Translations under genes and position numbers: made by a program | Shown: positions 44,045-54,354 of the stretch, one piece after another | Layout of the letters: each line of letters begins with the position of its first letter | Position numbering within the stretch: position 1 is the first letter of the stretch | The notes under the pieces: generated by a model | The model's input: only the letters and a program-made list of their open reading frames with translations | The model's database searches: none | What the model was told of the DNA's origin: nothing | Assembly: GCA_949751835.1 (NCBI GenBank) | Contig: CATKHK010000039.1 | Location: 62,001 to 126,000 of the forward strand | Reading direction: 5' to 3' | Length of the DNA: 64,000 nt | Source of the DNA: Blepharisma japonicum | Lineage: Eukaryota > Ciliophora > Heterotrichea > Heterotrichida > Blepharismidae

Positions 44045-44770
44045 TATTTACCTTTAAAAATGGGGCTATTTAGAGTTATTTTCAAAAACAATATTAAATA
44101 AATCTCAAAATTTTTGAATTAATATTACAGCTTAATTCTTTTATAATTTTTTAAAACAACTTAGAACCTTTTCTATTTTATCCCAAGTTTTTATTTTTAA
44201 TGTCAAATAAATAATAGAGAGCTAACTTATTTTTATTAGGATAATCATCCCATACTCATTAAAGGTTCCAAATCAAATCCCAGGCCTGCTGTCTATTCAA
44301 TAAATTATGTGAAATTCTCTTTTATATTTCCTTTACATATATAGCACTCCAGCAAAATTCATTTTCAAATTCACTCTCATAAATAAATTCATTAAATTCA
44401 ATTATGTTTGCTCTTCTTGAACACAAGGAGAGCAATTTTAATGCACCGGCATTTAATTTCAAATCGAGTGCTGAGTAGCTATTAATTGCAATGTCATATT
44501 TATATACATTAGATCCGCATTTTCCACATAATAAAATAATTTTTTAGAAAGGAATGAAACTAATTTTCACTATTAAACTCTTCTTAAAATTGAATATATA
44601 ATGTCTCAATCATAGTAGAAAGCAAAAAACCCTCAAAAAAACTTTAACACATTTTAAATTAGCTTAAAAATCATTTATTGATTTTTTTTGAATGACCAAG
44701 AATAATAATGGATATCAAATATATACAAAATTAATGATTATTTCCTGATAATTTTTTAAATTTGATTAAC
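44045..44770. other. Intergenic with a propeller-paralogue remnant
   Basis: 726 bp between gene B and the SF-assemblin gene. About 240 bp (44335-44572) is a relic (separate entry); the rest is AT-rich with nothing recognised. Confidence 0.6.
44335..44572 (-). pseudogene. Remnant of a third propeller-like paralogue
   Basis: On the minus strand the translation gives IILLCGKCGSNVYKYDIAINSYSAL.... then NEFIYESEFENEF, matching genes A and B for one or two blades. A TAA lies where A and B have a coding residue just before IILLCG, and no start or remaining blades are found. So this is a decayed copy. Confidence 0.8.
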
Positions 44771-45517
44771 TTAAAGTTGAGATGCAGCATTGAGCTTAGT
44801 GCAAGTTGCCTCCAGTAAGCTCAACAACGTTTCTTCTGTCGCTTCTCTTTCCGCTCTTTCTTTATCTATATCTCCTTTCAAATTAAGCACCACTTCTTTC
44901 AAGTATTCTTGCAAATTTTCTTCACTTTCTTCTCTTTGTTTCCTTTCTTGGTAAAATGCTTGATAAAGTTTGTCCATATCTTCGTGGAACTGCTTCATAA
45001 TAGCAGCTTCCATTTGTTCTCTGTCCTCGCTTTCTGCTTTCAGCGCTTCATGGATTTTCGGAATATCTACTTCTAAGTATTGTTGTAAAGTATTTATCGA
45101 TTCTTGTCTCAGCTGGCTCTCTTTTTTCAGCTCATTTCTTATGATATTTGCTTTTTCTTCAATTTGATTGTACATTCTTTGCTCAATCTCTCTGCGAGAG
45201 TTAAATTCAGCTTCCAAAATTCCTTTGATCCTGGCTTCCATTGAATTAATTTCTCTTGTTTTTGCGTCTGCGAGGGACTCTCTATTTTCGCTTTCTTCCT
45301 CAATTCCTTTATAGATTTTAGTTAATTGGTCTTTTAGGACGTTAAACTTTCTGGTGGATTGATCTTGAAATTCATTGAAAAGGTCTTCAATGCCTTTAAG
45401 CTTTGAGTCAAGACTTTCGATGTTTTGAGATCGGTGGTTGTCCATCTTGCCCTGGAGACTTGTGAGCCTTTCAGAAAGTCTTGATATGCGCTCATCGTGA
45501 GGGATGGAGTAACTCAT
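44771..45517 (-). CDS. SF-assemblin
   Basis: 248 residues, almost all coiled coil with heptads and regular acidic-basic blocks (REINSMEARIKGILEAEFNSRREIEQRMYNQIEEKANIIRNELKKESQLRQESI). The N-terminal MSYSIPHDERISRLSERLTSLQGKMDNH and the repeated RQxxE/ R-E-x-x-E pattern match SF-assemblin, the main protein of the striated rootlet at basal bodies in algae, ciliates and Giardia (beta-giardin family). A little shorter than typical (about 270-300). No introns. Confidence 0.85.
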   Translation of the reverse strand: MSYSIPHDERISRLSERLTSLQGKMDNHRSQNIESLDSKLKGIEDLFNEFQDQSTRKFNVLKDQLTKIYKGIEEESENRESLADAKTREINSMEARIKGILEAEFNSRREIEQRMYNQIEEKANIIRNELKKESQLRQESINTLQQYLEVDIPKIHEALKAESEDREQMEAAIMKQFHEDMDKLYQAFYQERKQREESEENLQEYLKEVVLNLKGDIDKERAEREATEETLLSLLEATCTKLNAASQL

Positions 45518-46133
45518 ATTTTTATTTGATATGTGTTTAAAATCATTTGGCTAATAATTACAATATTGAATATTTTATGCTTTGCAAAATATAAAGCAAA
45601 TTGAAAATATCAAAGAAATTTCCTATTATTCATCATTAATAAAAGAATTTAAAATAACTAAAAATTTCTTCAATTTTGGTAACAATATTTACCTTTAATT
45701 CATTCTAATTAATAGATAAGAATTTTCTGTATCTTTTTTCTACTTATATTTCAACAATAAAAAAATTTTAAAGAAATTTTTATTTAAATGGCTTTTTAAC
45801 TCATAAAATGTATAAAATAAATTTTTATATATATCTATTGGTCTTAAAATTGATTATTTTATAAATTATTTTCTATTAGGGATTTTCTGGCCTCGATATT
45901 TAAGATATACCTAAAAATACCGTCAAAATATGGCAAAGCTAATTTCTCAAAATTGTATATGGAAGTTTCAAGTCTAAAATACTTCGGGTATTTCCGAATA
46001 AAACCTTACAATTTTTTCTAATAAATTATCTTCTTATTACTGGATTCATAAAATCTCAATAGATTTTACACTTGAAATAAATTTTACAATAATAAGTGAA
46101 ACCTTATAATTTTTTTTTAAAATATTAAATTAA
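45518..46133. other. Intergenic, nothing recognised
   Basis: 616 bp between two minus-strand genes, AT-rich. Holds the 3' end of the CCCH gene's transcript and the SF-assemblin promoter. I found no ORF, RNA gene or striking repeat. Confidence 0.5.
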
Positions 46134-46586
46134 TTAGAAATAAGTATTTCTTGATTCCAAATCTATAAATATTTGTGTTCGATCTGGTGAAAAATCTTCA
46201 CTCGTCCTCCTGCTTGACTCTACACTACCCGTAGGAGAATTAGGTGCAGTGTCTTGGGAGTTTTTTACGTGCCTAAAAGGGCATTTAGAATTTAAAAGGC
46301 AATATCCAACTTCGAAGTAATTTACACATTTCTTTATCTTTACTGGCTCAGGGGTAGCTTCTTTTAATCGCAGCTGCTCATCCCCATGAGCGAATGCGCA
46401 TTTATCACCAAATTCGCAAAACCCTGAGATTCAGTTCCTGCATAGCTCGGTTTTATATTTTATGGTGAAATCGTTCTCTCTCTTTGACTTGGTTTTGGAT
46501 CCGCTTTTATTGCTATTAACCTCTAGCTGCTTTGGTGATTTATTTCTGGGTTCGTTTTGAATTGTGATACTTTGCTTGTAACTCAT
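46134..46586 (-). CDS. CCCH zinc-finger RNA-binding protein, TTP/Tis11-like
   Basis: 150 residues; short frame with a TGA (Trp). Two tandem CCCH fingers: YKTELCRNWISGFCEFGDKCAFAH (C-x7-C-x5-C-x3-H) and CVNYFEVGYCLLNSKCPFRH (C-x8-C-x5-C-x3-H), with a 19-residue linker close to the 18 of TTP. YKTELC before the first finger and the finger order fit the TTP/ZFP36 class, which binds AU-rich elements in mRNA and promotes decay. The N- and C-terminal parts are basic and Ser-rich. It is missed if TGA is treated as stop. Confidence 0.85.
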
Positions 46587-46766
46587 ATTTTTTATTTTAC
46601 AGCATAAATGCTGGCAAAAATTAGCATTAATAAAATCTTTTTAACAAAAAAATGTCTACTTCGGAAATTGTTTTGTTTTAAATGTATTTTATGTAAAAAT
46701 ATTTAAAGCTTAATTTAATATTTATTATTTTAGAATAAATTAAATTTTTTAAAACTCCAAGTTAGT

Positions 46767-47396
46767 CTAGTTTTTAGGGAGATTGAGAATATTTTTGAGG
46801 TTCATTACTATGAATTCAATAGCCACATCGTTGTGCGCTCCATGTGGCACAATGATATCTGCATATCTCATAGTAGGCCTTATATATTCATCAAAAGAAG
46901 GTTTCACAAATTTGAAATATTGATTCAAAATCCCGTCTGGGTCTCTACCTCTATCAGCAACATCTCTTAGCAATCTTCTGCAAAGCCTTATATCATCATC
47001 AGTTTGGACAAAAATCTTTAATTTCATAAGATCTCTCAACCTCTTATCAAAAAATGCCAAAATTCCTTCAAAAAGGATTAGGTTTGAGCTTCTCACAATC
47101 TGCCTTTCATCTTTCCTTCCATGGGTTTTAAAATCATAGATTGGGATATCAGCATCTTCCCTCCGCAGCAGTTTTTGCACAGCAATATACATTTCGTCAA
47201 AATCAAGGGCATTTGGATGATCGAAATTATACTCATGCACCAAAGGAAGCTCTTCTTCAGTTAGGCCTTTATAGAAGTGATCCATACCCAGAACAGTGCA
47301 CTCAGAACCTAATGCTTCACTTATTCTATCACATAGAGTTGTTTTTCCTGAAGCAGTTCCACCACAAATACCAATAAAAATTGGAGGATGTGCCAT
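46767..47396 (-). CDS. Uridine-cytidine kinase
   Basis: 209 residues. Phosphorylates uridine/cytidine to the monophosphate in nucleotide salvage. Motifs: GGTASGKTT (P-loop), GMDHFYK (base binding), NFDHPNALDFDEM, IYDFKTHGR, ILFEGILAFF, RRLLRDVADRGRDPDGILNQY. Length fits single-domain UCK. Start ATG lies 18 bp after the stop of the gene read before it on this strand (NAA25 region). Confidence 0.93.
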   Translation of the reverse strand: MAHPPIFIGICGGTASGKTTLCDRISEALGSECTVLGMDHFYKGLTEEELPLVHEYNFDHPNALDFDEMYIAVQKLLRREDADIPIYDFKTHGRKDERQIVRSSNLILFEGILAFFDKRLRDLMKLKIFVQTDDDIRLCRRLLRDVADRGRDPDGILNQYFKFVKPSFDEYIRPTMRYADIIVPHGAHNDVAIEFIVMNLKNILNLPKN

Positions 47397-47414
47397 ATAA
47401 GAATTATATAAAAG

Positions 47415-50400
47415 TTAATTAGGAATATTTTCTAATAAAGATATGAACTCAAGGGTTGTTTTTATCTCCTCAAGATGATTAGTAGAAATATTTTGAAGGA
47501 TTTTGCGGAATGTGTCAGGAGGGAACATAGATGTATATTGCTGAAAACCTGTAGTAGATAAATATGTATTGCCAAGCTGCTCCCAATATGAGATTCGGGT
47601 CTGTTGATCTACATAATCTTTTATTTTAGAGAGCAATGCGCTTGTTTCAGTTCCTAGTTGCTCTATACATTTATGAATATTTAAAACATGGTTTAAATCT
47701 GGATGCGAATCATTAGGTAGCTGCTTTGATGGGAGAGTTGACATTAATGAAGGCATAAGCATTTTAACTGTTAAAAGTGGCCCATATAGCACATCATTTA
47801 TAATATAAATCATTCCAGGGTGCATAGTATCGTCATTTTCTGGATTATCCTCATTTCCAATATCGGCATCAAGAGAAGAAGATATCTTGGACAGTCCCAA
47901 TTTTAATTTTTTTAAATAATCTTCTTTTGGGATTATCAAAGATTCAATGTCTTTCAGCATCAAATTTAAAACTTCAGCATGTCTTGAGACATGTGGAAAT
48001 GCTGTCAATTTATATGTAAAATCTTGCTCAGCATATTCATTATTTTCTCTAGAAGTAGGAGATCTCGTCCTTGAATAATTATCAGATGGATGTGCACAAA
48101 TAAGCCGAAATGCCCCTTCAAAAATCATCAATAAAAATTTCCAGATTTTTGAATCGAGTAATTTTTTATGATTAATAAATTCTATTTCAGATTCAAATCT
48201 GCCCGTAAATGGTTTATCAGGAACCGCTTCATCAAATGCTACACTTGGCCTGGTCTTCAATTAATAGCCTTTTTTAATGCAGGCTTAGAAAGAAGATCAA
48301 GTTGGCTTAGAACAGAATTTAGAGCCCTTAGCCCACTTTCAATACCTGGGATATTTTGTTCGACAATATCAAGAATTAGTTTCAATTTCATTGAATGAAT
48401 ATTTATAATTCTATTATCTAGATATAAGCCGTATGCACTATCAGGCGATATCTTTCTATGCTTGAAAAGGTCTTCTTTAAGAGCTTCAGGTTGATATGGT
48501 ATTTTTGCTTTAATATCTCTTATTGGTTTTATTTTTATAACTCCAATATCATATAGAGGTGCCATATCAGCTGTTTGAGAAAACTCAGAAATGTCAGAAA
48601 GTGTAGCCATCTTATTAAATAAAGCTAAATTTTCACGTAAATATTTTGCGAAGAACTGCCCAGGCACTAGAAGAGTTTTAAATATCCCAGTATAAGCTGT
48701 AATAAATTGTGCTATTGTTTTAGAATATGAGTTCTCAATCATAACTTTTTTATCAAATAAAGATTTTACTTCTTCTATAGAATACTTGGAATATGCTCTA
48801 TGAATATATGGTAAAAGTTCATAGTTAGCTGTTTTGTGGTAATGGGAAATGTTTTTGCTGAGTTCTTGAAGCTCTTTGATATGAATAGGAGATTCAATAA
48901 GCATCCTATAGTAAATATATGACTGAGTCTCGACTTGTTCATCTTTTATTTCAAGTGAATTGTAGATCTTAGCAACTGTTGCATAATTTTTAATTTTTTC
49001 ATATAGGGCCATCAGTTTGAATTTGAAGGTTCTATTGGATGGGCTTCTATGTATTCCGTATTCTAGCACTCCTATGCAAAAGAAAACTCTGTGACTGAAG
49101 CTTGGAAATGGCTCTTCGTTAGTTGAAATTGTATTATAATCTACAGTATTTTCAGTTGCTTCTGGAATGTCCTGAAGCAGTACTTCAATTGCTAGAAGCA
49201 ATAAGTCATCAGATAATCTTATCTCATTTTTCTTAGGATTTGGCTCATATTCAACATATTCCTGGTATTTTCTGATTAAATATCCAGCTATTTCTCACAT
49301 ATTTCCAGCAGTTTTAATAACAGGTGGCGAATAACAACCTACTAGCCTCAATATTTTTACACAGCAAATAGTGCATTTTAAGCATTTTATTTTATTTGTA
49401 TTCAAATCCAGCGTTTTGTCCAAAAATGCTTGAATTTTATCTTTGAAAGGGATTAATTGTGTAGCATTCAAATGGCAAAGAAATGGAGTCATTTCATCTG
49501 GTGTGGTTGGGATTTCATAATACAAACTAATATATCTTAAAATCAAAGGCATAAAAATGCCCCCAGGCTCAGCTTCATCTTTGTATTCTTCAACACCTTG
49601 AGAAAAATTCCAAAAAATAAGTCTTCTTTTGAATTCCATTTCTAAAAGATAAGACTGCCTTTTGATTAAATCTATAAGTGCTCCTCGTCCTTGTATTAAA
49701 TCTCTAGCTGCTCTGATATTAGCTAATGAAGCAATAATAATGCCAACAAGAGATTCAGTCCCAGTGAGAGGTTTTCATATATTATGCTTTGTTCCTGTAT
49801 CTACAGCTTTGATTACTATTGATGTTGGATCAAATGGCCCTTGCTGGCTAAATCTTGTGGTTCCTTCACAGGATAGTTTAACAATTTCAAATATGGTATC
49901 GATATAATCTATAGAAATCTGTCATAAGTCCCTTGCTGTTGTTTCTGACTGATTAAGAGATAAGATTGAATGATATAAATTTAGTGTATGTATATGCTCA
50001 CCCCTTAGCCTATAGAATTTTGCAATAAGTGATGTTCGTTCGACGTAGTCCGAGATTATATCAATATGCTGGTTTAATAAATGAATAGCTTCAGAAAAAG
50101 CTTTAAGCCTTTCATGGATAGCAATATCAAGCCTAAAAAATGTAGGGGTATAAGCAAAATCATCCCTTCGCTTTATTTTTTGGAAAAGAAGGTCAGCTAT
50201 TTCTACCATTCCAATTTGTCTTGAATCTGTATCTGCTAATAGCAGCATTGAAAAGGCGCCCCATTCTGCATACTCAATATTTCCATGATACTTGTGAAGC
50301 TTCAAAGCAATCTTTGACTGTTCTCCAAACTTAAATTGGCTTGAATAAGCCTGATAAAGATTTTTCCCTCTATCTTCAGATGGGAATTTTTCATAAGCTT

Positions 50401-50689
50401 CTTCATAAAGTTCAGTAACTTCATCAAGCTTTTTAAGATTCTTAAAAATGACAATTAGTATCTCAACTGTATCAATATCATCTGGAGAAGTAGTTTGAAG
50501 CCTTTTTACAATTTCCATACATTCAGGGACCTTTTTTAGTTTTTGGAATACAAGCGCTTTAAGTGCATAAAACTTGGAAAGTTCATTGCTTTGGATTTGG
50601 CTGTTTACTTTTTTCATTGCTTTCCTTAAGTCGCCTGAAGCAATGCATTCTAAAATCGCATTCACTTTTGGGTCTTGGTTTGAATTCAT
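47415..50689 (-). CDS. NAA25: NAA25/Mdm20-like NatB auxiliary subunit, with a frame jump
   Basis: Auxiliary subunit of the NatB N-terminal acetyltransferase, which docks the catalytic subunit on the ribosome. The N-terminal TPR-like helices (ILECIASGDLRKAMKKV...LSKFYALKALVFQKLKKVPECMEIVKRL, later YEKFPSEDRGKNLYQAYS) match NAA25. The frame is open from ATG 50689 down to TAG 48239 (816 codons), and a second frame (TTG at 48260 down to 47415) continues with related helices. They overlap: the shift lies between 48242 and 48260 and equals a -1 jump or one missing base. I found no 15/16-nt intron there. So either an assembly error, a real mutation, or an unusual splice. In-frame TGA codons read as Trp. 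Confidence 0.72.
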
Positions 50690-50731
50690 TTTATATTTGG
50701 AATATATTAAAAAAGGTCAAGAAATATCGCG

Positions 50732-52366
50732 ATGGATACGAATTTTCTATTATTAGAATGCAGAAGCTGCAGAATGAAATTTGAAACTCAAAGAGAGTTT
50801 GATAATCATAAACAGAAGTTCTGCAAGGAGTCGGAGTATGGAACTCTTCCAAGTCTCTATAAGAAACTGGAAGCATCGGATAACCAATCTGCTCAAAATA
50901 GGTATTATCAAGAAACTCTTACATTAAATGATGTTGATCGCTTTGTGCAGTATCAAAGGATACCTGAGGTTGACGCAAAAATTAAAGAGACTGAGATGTA
51001 TGATGCAAGAGCAAGCATAAAACATATAGAAGATAAATTTCTGAGGTATAATAAAGAATACGAAAATTCACATCAGAAAATGATCAGGGATGAACTAAAT
51101 AATATTAATATTGAAAAGCAAAAAGCTAATATTCAAAGAAAACAAAACGAAGGGACAATTGAACACTTACTAAAAGAGGTGGAAAATCGGAAAGAAAAAC
51201 AAAAAGCTGCTATTAATGAGAAAGATGAGATAGAAAAAGCATTAAGGGAGTTAGAAAAAAGAAGAGCAGAAGCTCTTGAAGCAATGAAAAAGGCTGAAAT
51301 CCAAAAAATTTTGGAAGAAAAACAGAAAATTTTAGATAAAGAAGCCGTTTTGAAAAAAGATATATCAAACATACGAGAAAAGGCGGAAAAGCTTGAAAAC
51401 GATCCTGAATTTCAATCCAGTGATTTAATAACCAGAACAAGGGACATCAAAGAAAATTACAAACAATTGAAACTTGATGAGATCAGTTTGTATAGAAACA
51501 AGGGGGAAGATATTGCTTATATAAGGAGAAGAAAAGAGATGCTGGAAAATGATAGGAAAAAGATTATGGAGGATCTTGATAAATTGAGAAATGGTGGAGA
51601 TGTATCGGCAGCTCGAAAAAATAAAGCAGGACTAATGGCTGCAGCTCATATATTAAATAAGCATGATCCAAATGACATTCATGGAGCATGAAGAGGAGAA
51701 AATTCATCAAATTTCGGGAATATTATAAACTCAGACTTTACAATTGAAAATTCTGGTCGAATTCAAAGTTTGCCAACCTATGATTTTAGTCCATCGATCC
51801 GAGTTGTTCCTGATCAAGAAGTTACGGATAATCGGTTCATTGCATCTAAAGAAAGCTTAAGAACAGAAAACCAAAAGAAAAATTCATTTAAAACACTCTC
51901 GAACCTTGATTACCCGACTTATAAGCAAAGTCTGACAAAAAGGATTGACCCTAATTTAAGCTCAGATGCAAGTCCTCAACTTTATAGCTTCAAATCAGGC
52001 TTTAATCAACGGAGCAATCCACTTGATCCCTCAAACTATAACTATTTACAAACAAGTGGAGATGAATCAATTATTGACCTTTCCAACCAAAAGCAGCCGC
52101 AAGAACAAATTTATTCTCGAATTAATAATTCATCATATTATCGAAGTACTTCCAATGACAAGCCTTCTTCGTCTTCTTCAGCTTTATCGAATCAATTTTC
52201 TGAAAATAATTTTAGAACTATAAATAAGCCTAAAGTAGAAGAAAAACCAAACCTTGAAACCTTAATTCAGAAGAGATCTACAGTAAATGAAGAACTTAAG
52301 CAGGTAAAGGGGAGAATCCAAACGATGCTTAAAGATATTAATCTTGATGCAAGCCAGCAGAGGTAA
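50732..52366 (+). CDS. Coiled-coil protein with N-terminal C2H2-like finger
   Basis: 544 residues in one frame with TGA as Trp near 51689. The first 35 residues include CRSCRMKFETQREFDNHKQKFC, a C2H2/C2HC-like finger. Residues about 90-300 are a long charged coiled coil (NEKDEIEKALRELEKRRAEALEAMKKAEIQKILEEK...), and the remainder is Ser/Asn/Gln-rich. The order finger then coiled coil is reminiscent of CCDC17-type proteins, which is a weak resemblance. Its start lies 42 bp from the divergent NAA25 start. Confidence 0.6.
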
Positions 52367-52429
52367 ATTTTTTGAAAAATGAGAATTTGTAAAATATTAA
52401 TTTAAAATATAGACATATAATTTATAAAA

Positions 52430-53611
52430 ATGGACACGAATTCCCAGCAAAAAACAAAAATTGCAAGAGACGACTTCGAAACAATTGGAACTCTTGGTCA
52501 TGGGGCATTTGGATTAGTAGAACATGTAAGAAAAAAAGACACAAACAAAGAATACGCAATTAAAACCATTGAAAAAGTTCACCTCAAAAAAGAAGGTAAA
52601 ACAGAGCAAGCCATGAGAGAAAAAGATATGCTTACTAAAAGTCGCCTCCATCCAGGCGTAGTCAAGCTTAACTACACTTTCCAAGACAAAAATTATTTAT
52701 ATTTTGTTATGGAATATTGTCCCTATGGAGATCTAAACCAATGCATTGAAAGATATGCCCAATCATTTCCTTACGAACTTGCAAGATTTTATGCTGCTGA
52801 ACTTGTCAATATTCTTGAATTCATGAGGTCAAAAAATATCATTCACAGAGATCTGAAGCCTCAAAATATTTTAATTTCGTCTGACCATCACCTCAAATTA
52901 ACAGATTTTGGAAGTGCGAAGATCTATGATGATGACGCAAGAGGAAGGAGTAACACCTTTGTAGGAACAGCTGACTATGTATCCCCAGAAATGCTTGATG
53001 AAGGTCCTGTGTCTTTTGCTTCTGATTTATGGGCCTTTGCATGTATTTTGTATCAAATTTATGTAGGAAGGCCGCCGTTTTCCGCAGAAAACCAATATTT
53101 GACTTTTGAGCGAATTAGAGCAGGAAATGTGGCTTATCCTGATCATATGACTCCACAAGCAGTTGATTTGATTAGAAGGATACTTCAAGCCCAGCCAGAA
53201 AATAGGCTTGGGTTTAATGATATATGTGAGGTAAAATCACATAGCTTTTTTAGCGGAATTGACATTGATAATGTGTATTCTTTATCATGTCCGACCATCC
53301 AAGAAGTAGTGGAGCATCCTCTTGATCACAGCACAAATATCATCAAAAGTGGTGTTGTTAAGAAAAAAGCTGGCTGGATTTTTAGAAAAAGGCTTCTTGT
53401 TATAACTGAAGAGCCGAGGATTGCTTATTATGAGCCAAATGGTGAATTCAAAAGAGGAGAACTGACGCTTAATGCAGAGACTCGTAGTGAGGTTCATGGA
53501 AGAAATAAATTTGTTATTACAACAACTGAAAGACCATATATTTTTGAAGACGAAGAGGCTGAAGTGTGGGTAGATACAATTAATAGCCTTATTCAAAGAT
53601 TTTTTGGCTAA
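52430..53611 (+). CDS. PDPK1: 3-phosphoinositide-dependent kinase (PDK1)
   Basis: 393 residues: AGC kinase followed by a PH domain, as in PDK1. Motifs: LGHGAFGLV, AIKTI, MEYCPYGDLNQCI, HRDLKPQNILI, DFGSAK, and the activation loop SNTFVGTADYVSPEM (a Thr where animal PDK1 has Ser241). The kinase end lacks the hydrophobic motif, as expected for PDK1. From about residue 300 the PH part (SGVVKKKAGWIFRKRLLVIT...RIAYYEP...KFVITTTERPYIFED...WVDTINSLI) follows. PDK1 activates other AGC kinases and binds PIP3. No introns. Confidence 0.9.
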   Translation: MDTNSQQKTKIARDDFETIGTLGHGAFGLVEHVRKKDTNKEYAIKTIEKVHLKKEGKTEQAMREKDMLTKSRLHPGVVKLNYTFQDKNYLYFVMEYCPYGDLNQCIERYAQSFPYELARFYAAELVNILEFMRSKNIIHRDLKPQNILISSDHHLKLTDFGSAKIYDDDARGRSNTFVGTADYVSPEMLDEGPVSFASDLWAFACILYQIYVGRPPFSAENQYLTFERIRAGNVAYPDHMTPQAVDLIRRILQAQPENRLGFNDICEVKSHSFFSGIDIDNVYSLSCPTIQEVVEHPLDHSTNIIKSGVVKKKAGWIFRKRLLVITEEPRIAYYEPNGEFKRGELTLNAETRSEVHGRNKFVITTTERPYIFEDEEAEVWVDTINSLIQRFFG

Positions 53612-53671
53612 TTTTATATCAGATATTATTGAAGCCAGATATTATGTTTTATTAACTCAAAATTATGATTT

Positions 53672-54325
53672 TTAATCCTCTTTTAAGTCTTTTAGCTCTT
53701 TTAGCTCTTCTTCCTCCTCTTCTTTCGATCTATAGAATAAGCAACGACACCAAACAAGAAGTGAAAAAATAATGATGGCTCCCAGTGCTAATAAATACAT
53801 TCTAGTTTCAAAATTGTCAGAGGTTAGCGCTTTCAAAAAAAGTTTAGCCAAATCCATATACCCAAAAGGTGGAGGGACAGGAATTTCAGTATACGAATAA
53901 TACGTTTGGTTTTTAACTAAATTCATAATAGAGTAGTAATCAAGTGTCCCAGTGTAGTTATAGTAGAATCCTCCTTTAATCACTATAGCACAAGGAAACC
54001 TATAAAGTTTCAGCCTAGAAAAAGCAGATGTATTGTTCTTCCTTAAATCTACAGTTCCAATATTTATCAGATAATCCTCGTTTTCTAGCATTATAGCCAT
54101 CCGTTTTCAAGCATTAATTAGTATACTTGCAGCAGGAAAATCAGAGTCATAAAAGAGAATCAGTCACTCATCTTTACTTTTCTCCAAAATGTTGTGTACT
54201 TCTTTGTCTATAAGTTCTAAAAGAGGACTTGACTGCTTTTGCTTAAGTTTATTGGCTAATGAAGGCAGGATCTCTCCAGAAGCAGAGTATACTAATAAAA
54301 TAGCCAAATAAAAAAGAAAATTCAT
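53672..54325 (-). CDS. TMX-like thioredoxin-fold membrane protein without catalytic Cys
   Basis: 217 residues with TGA as Trp at two sites. Signal peptide (MNFLFYLAILLVYSASG), then a thioredoxin-like domain whose strand-turn-helix reads EWLILFYDSDFPAASILINAWKRM; the position of the CxxC active site reads AASI without Cys, so it cannot do disulphide exchange by that site. Then FPCAIVIKGGFYYNYTG, a TM helix near residues 175-195 (YLLALGAIIIFSLLVWC) and a strongly acidic tail (KEEEEEELKELKDLKED). Fits an ER TMX/PDI-like protein with a non-catalytic role. Start is 29 bp from the divergent gene start. Confidence 0.72.
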
Positions 54326-54354
54326 TTACAAGCCATAATAATAATCCCTTACAC

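Noticed and set aside
48220-48245. A 16-nt GT...AG candidate intron at the NAA25 frame jump
   Set aside because: Splicing it leads to TGA TCC-type reading followed by TAA and does not join the two frames.
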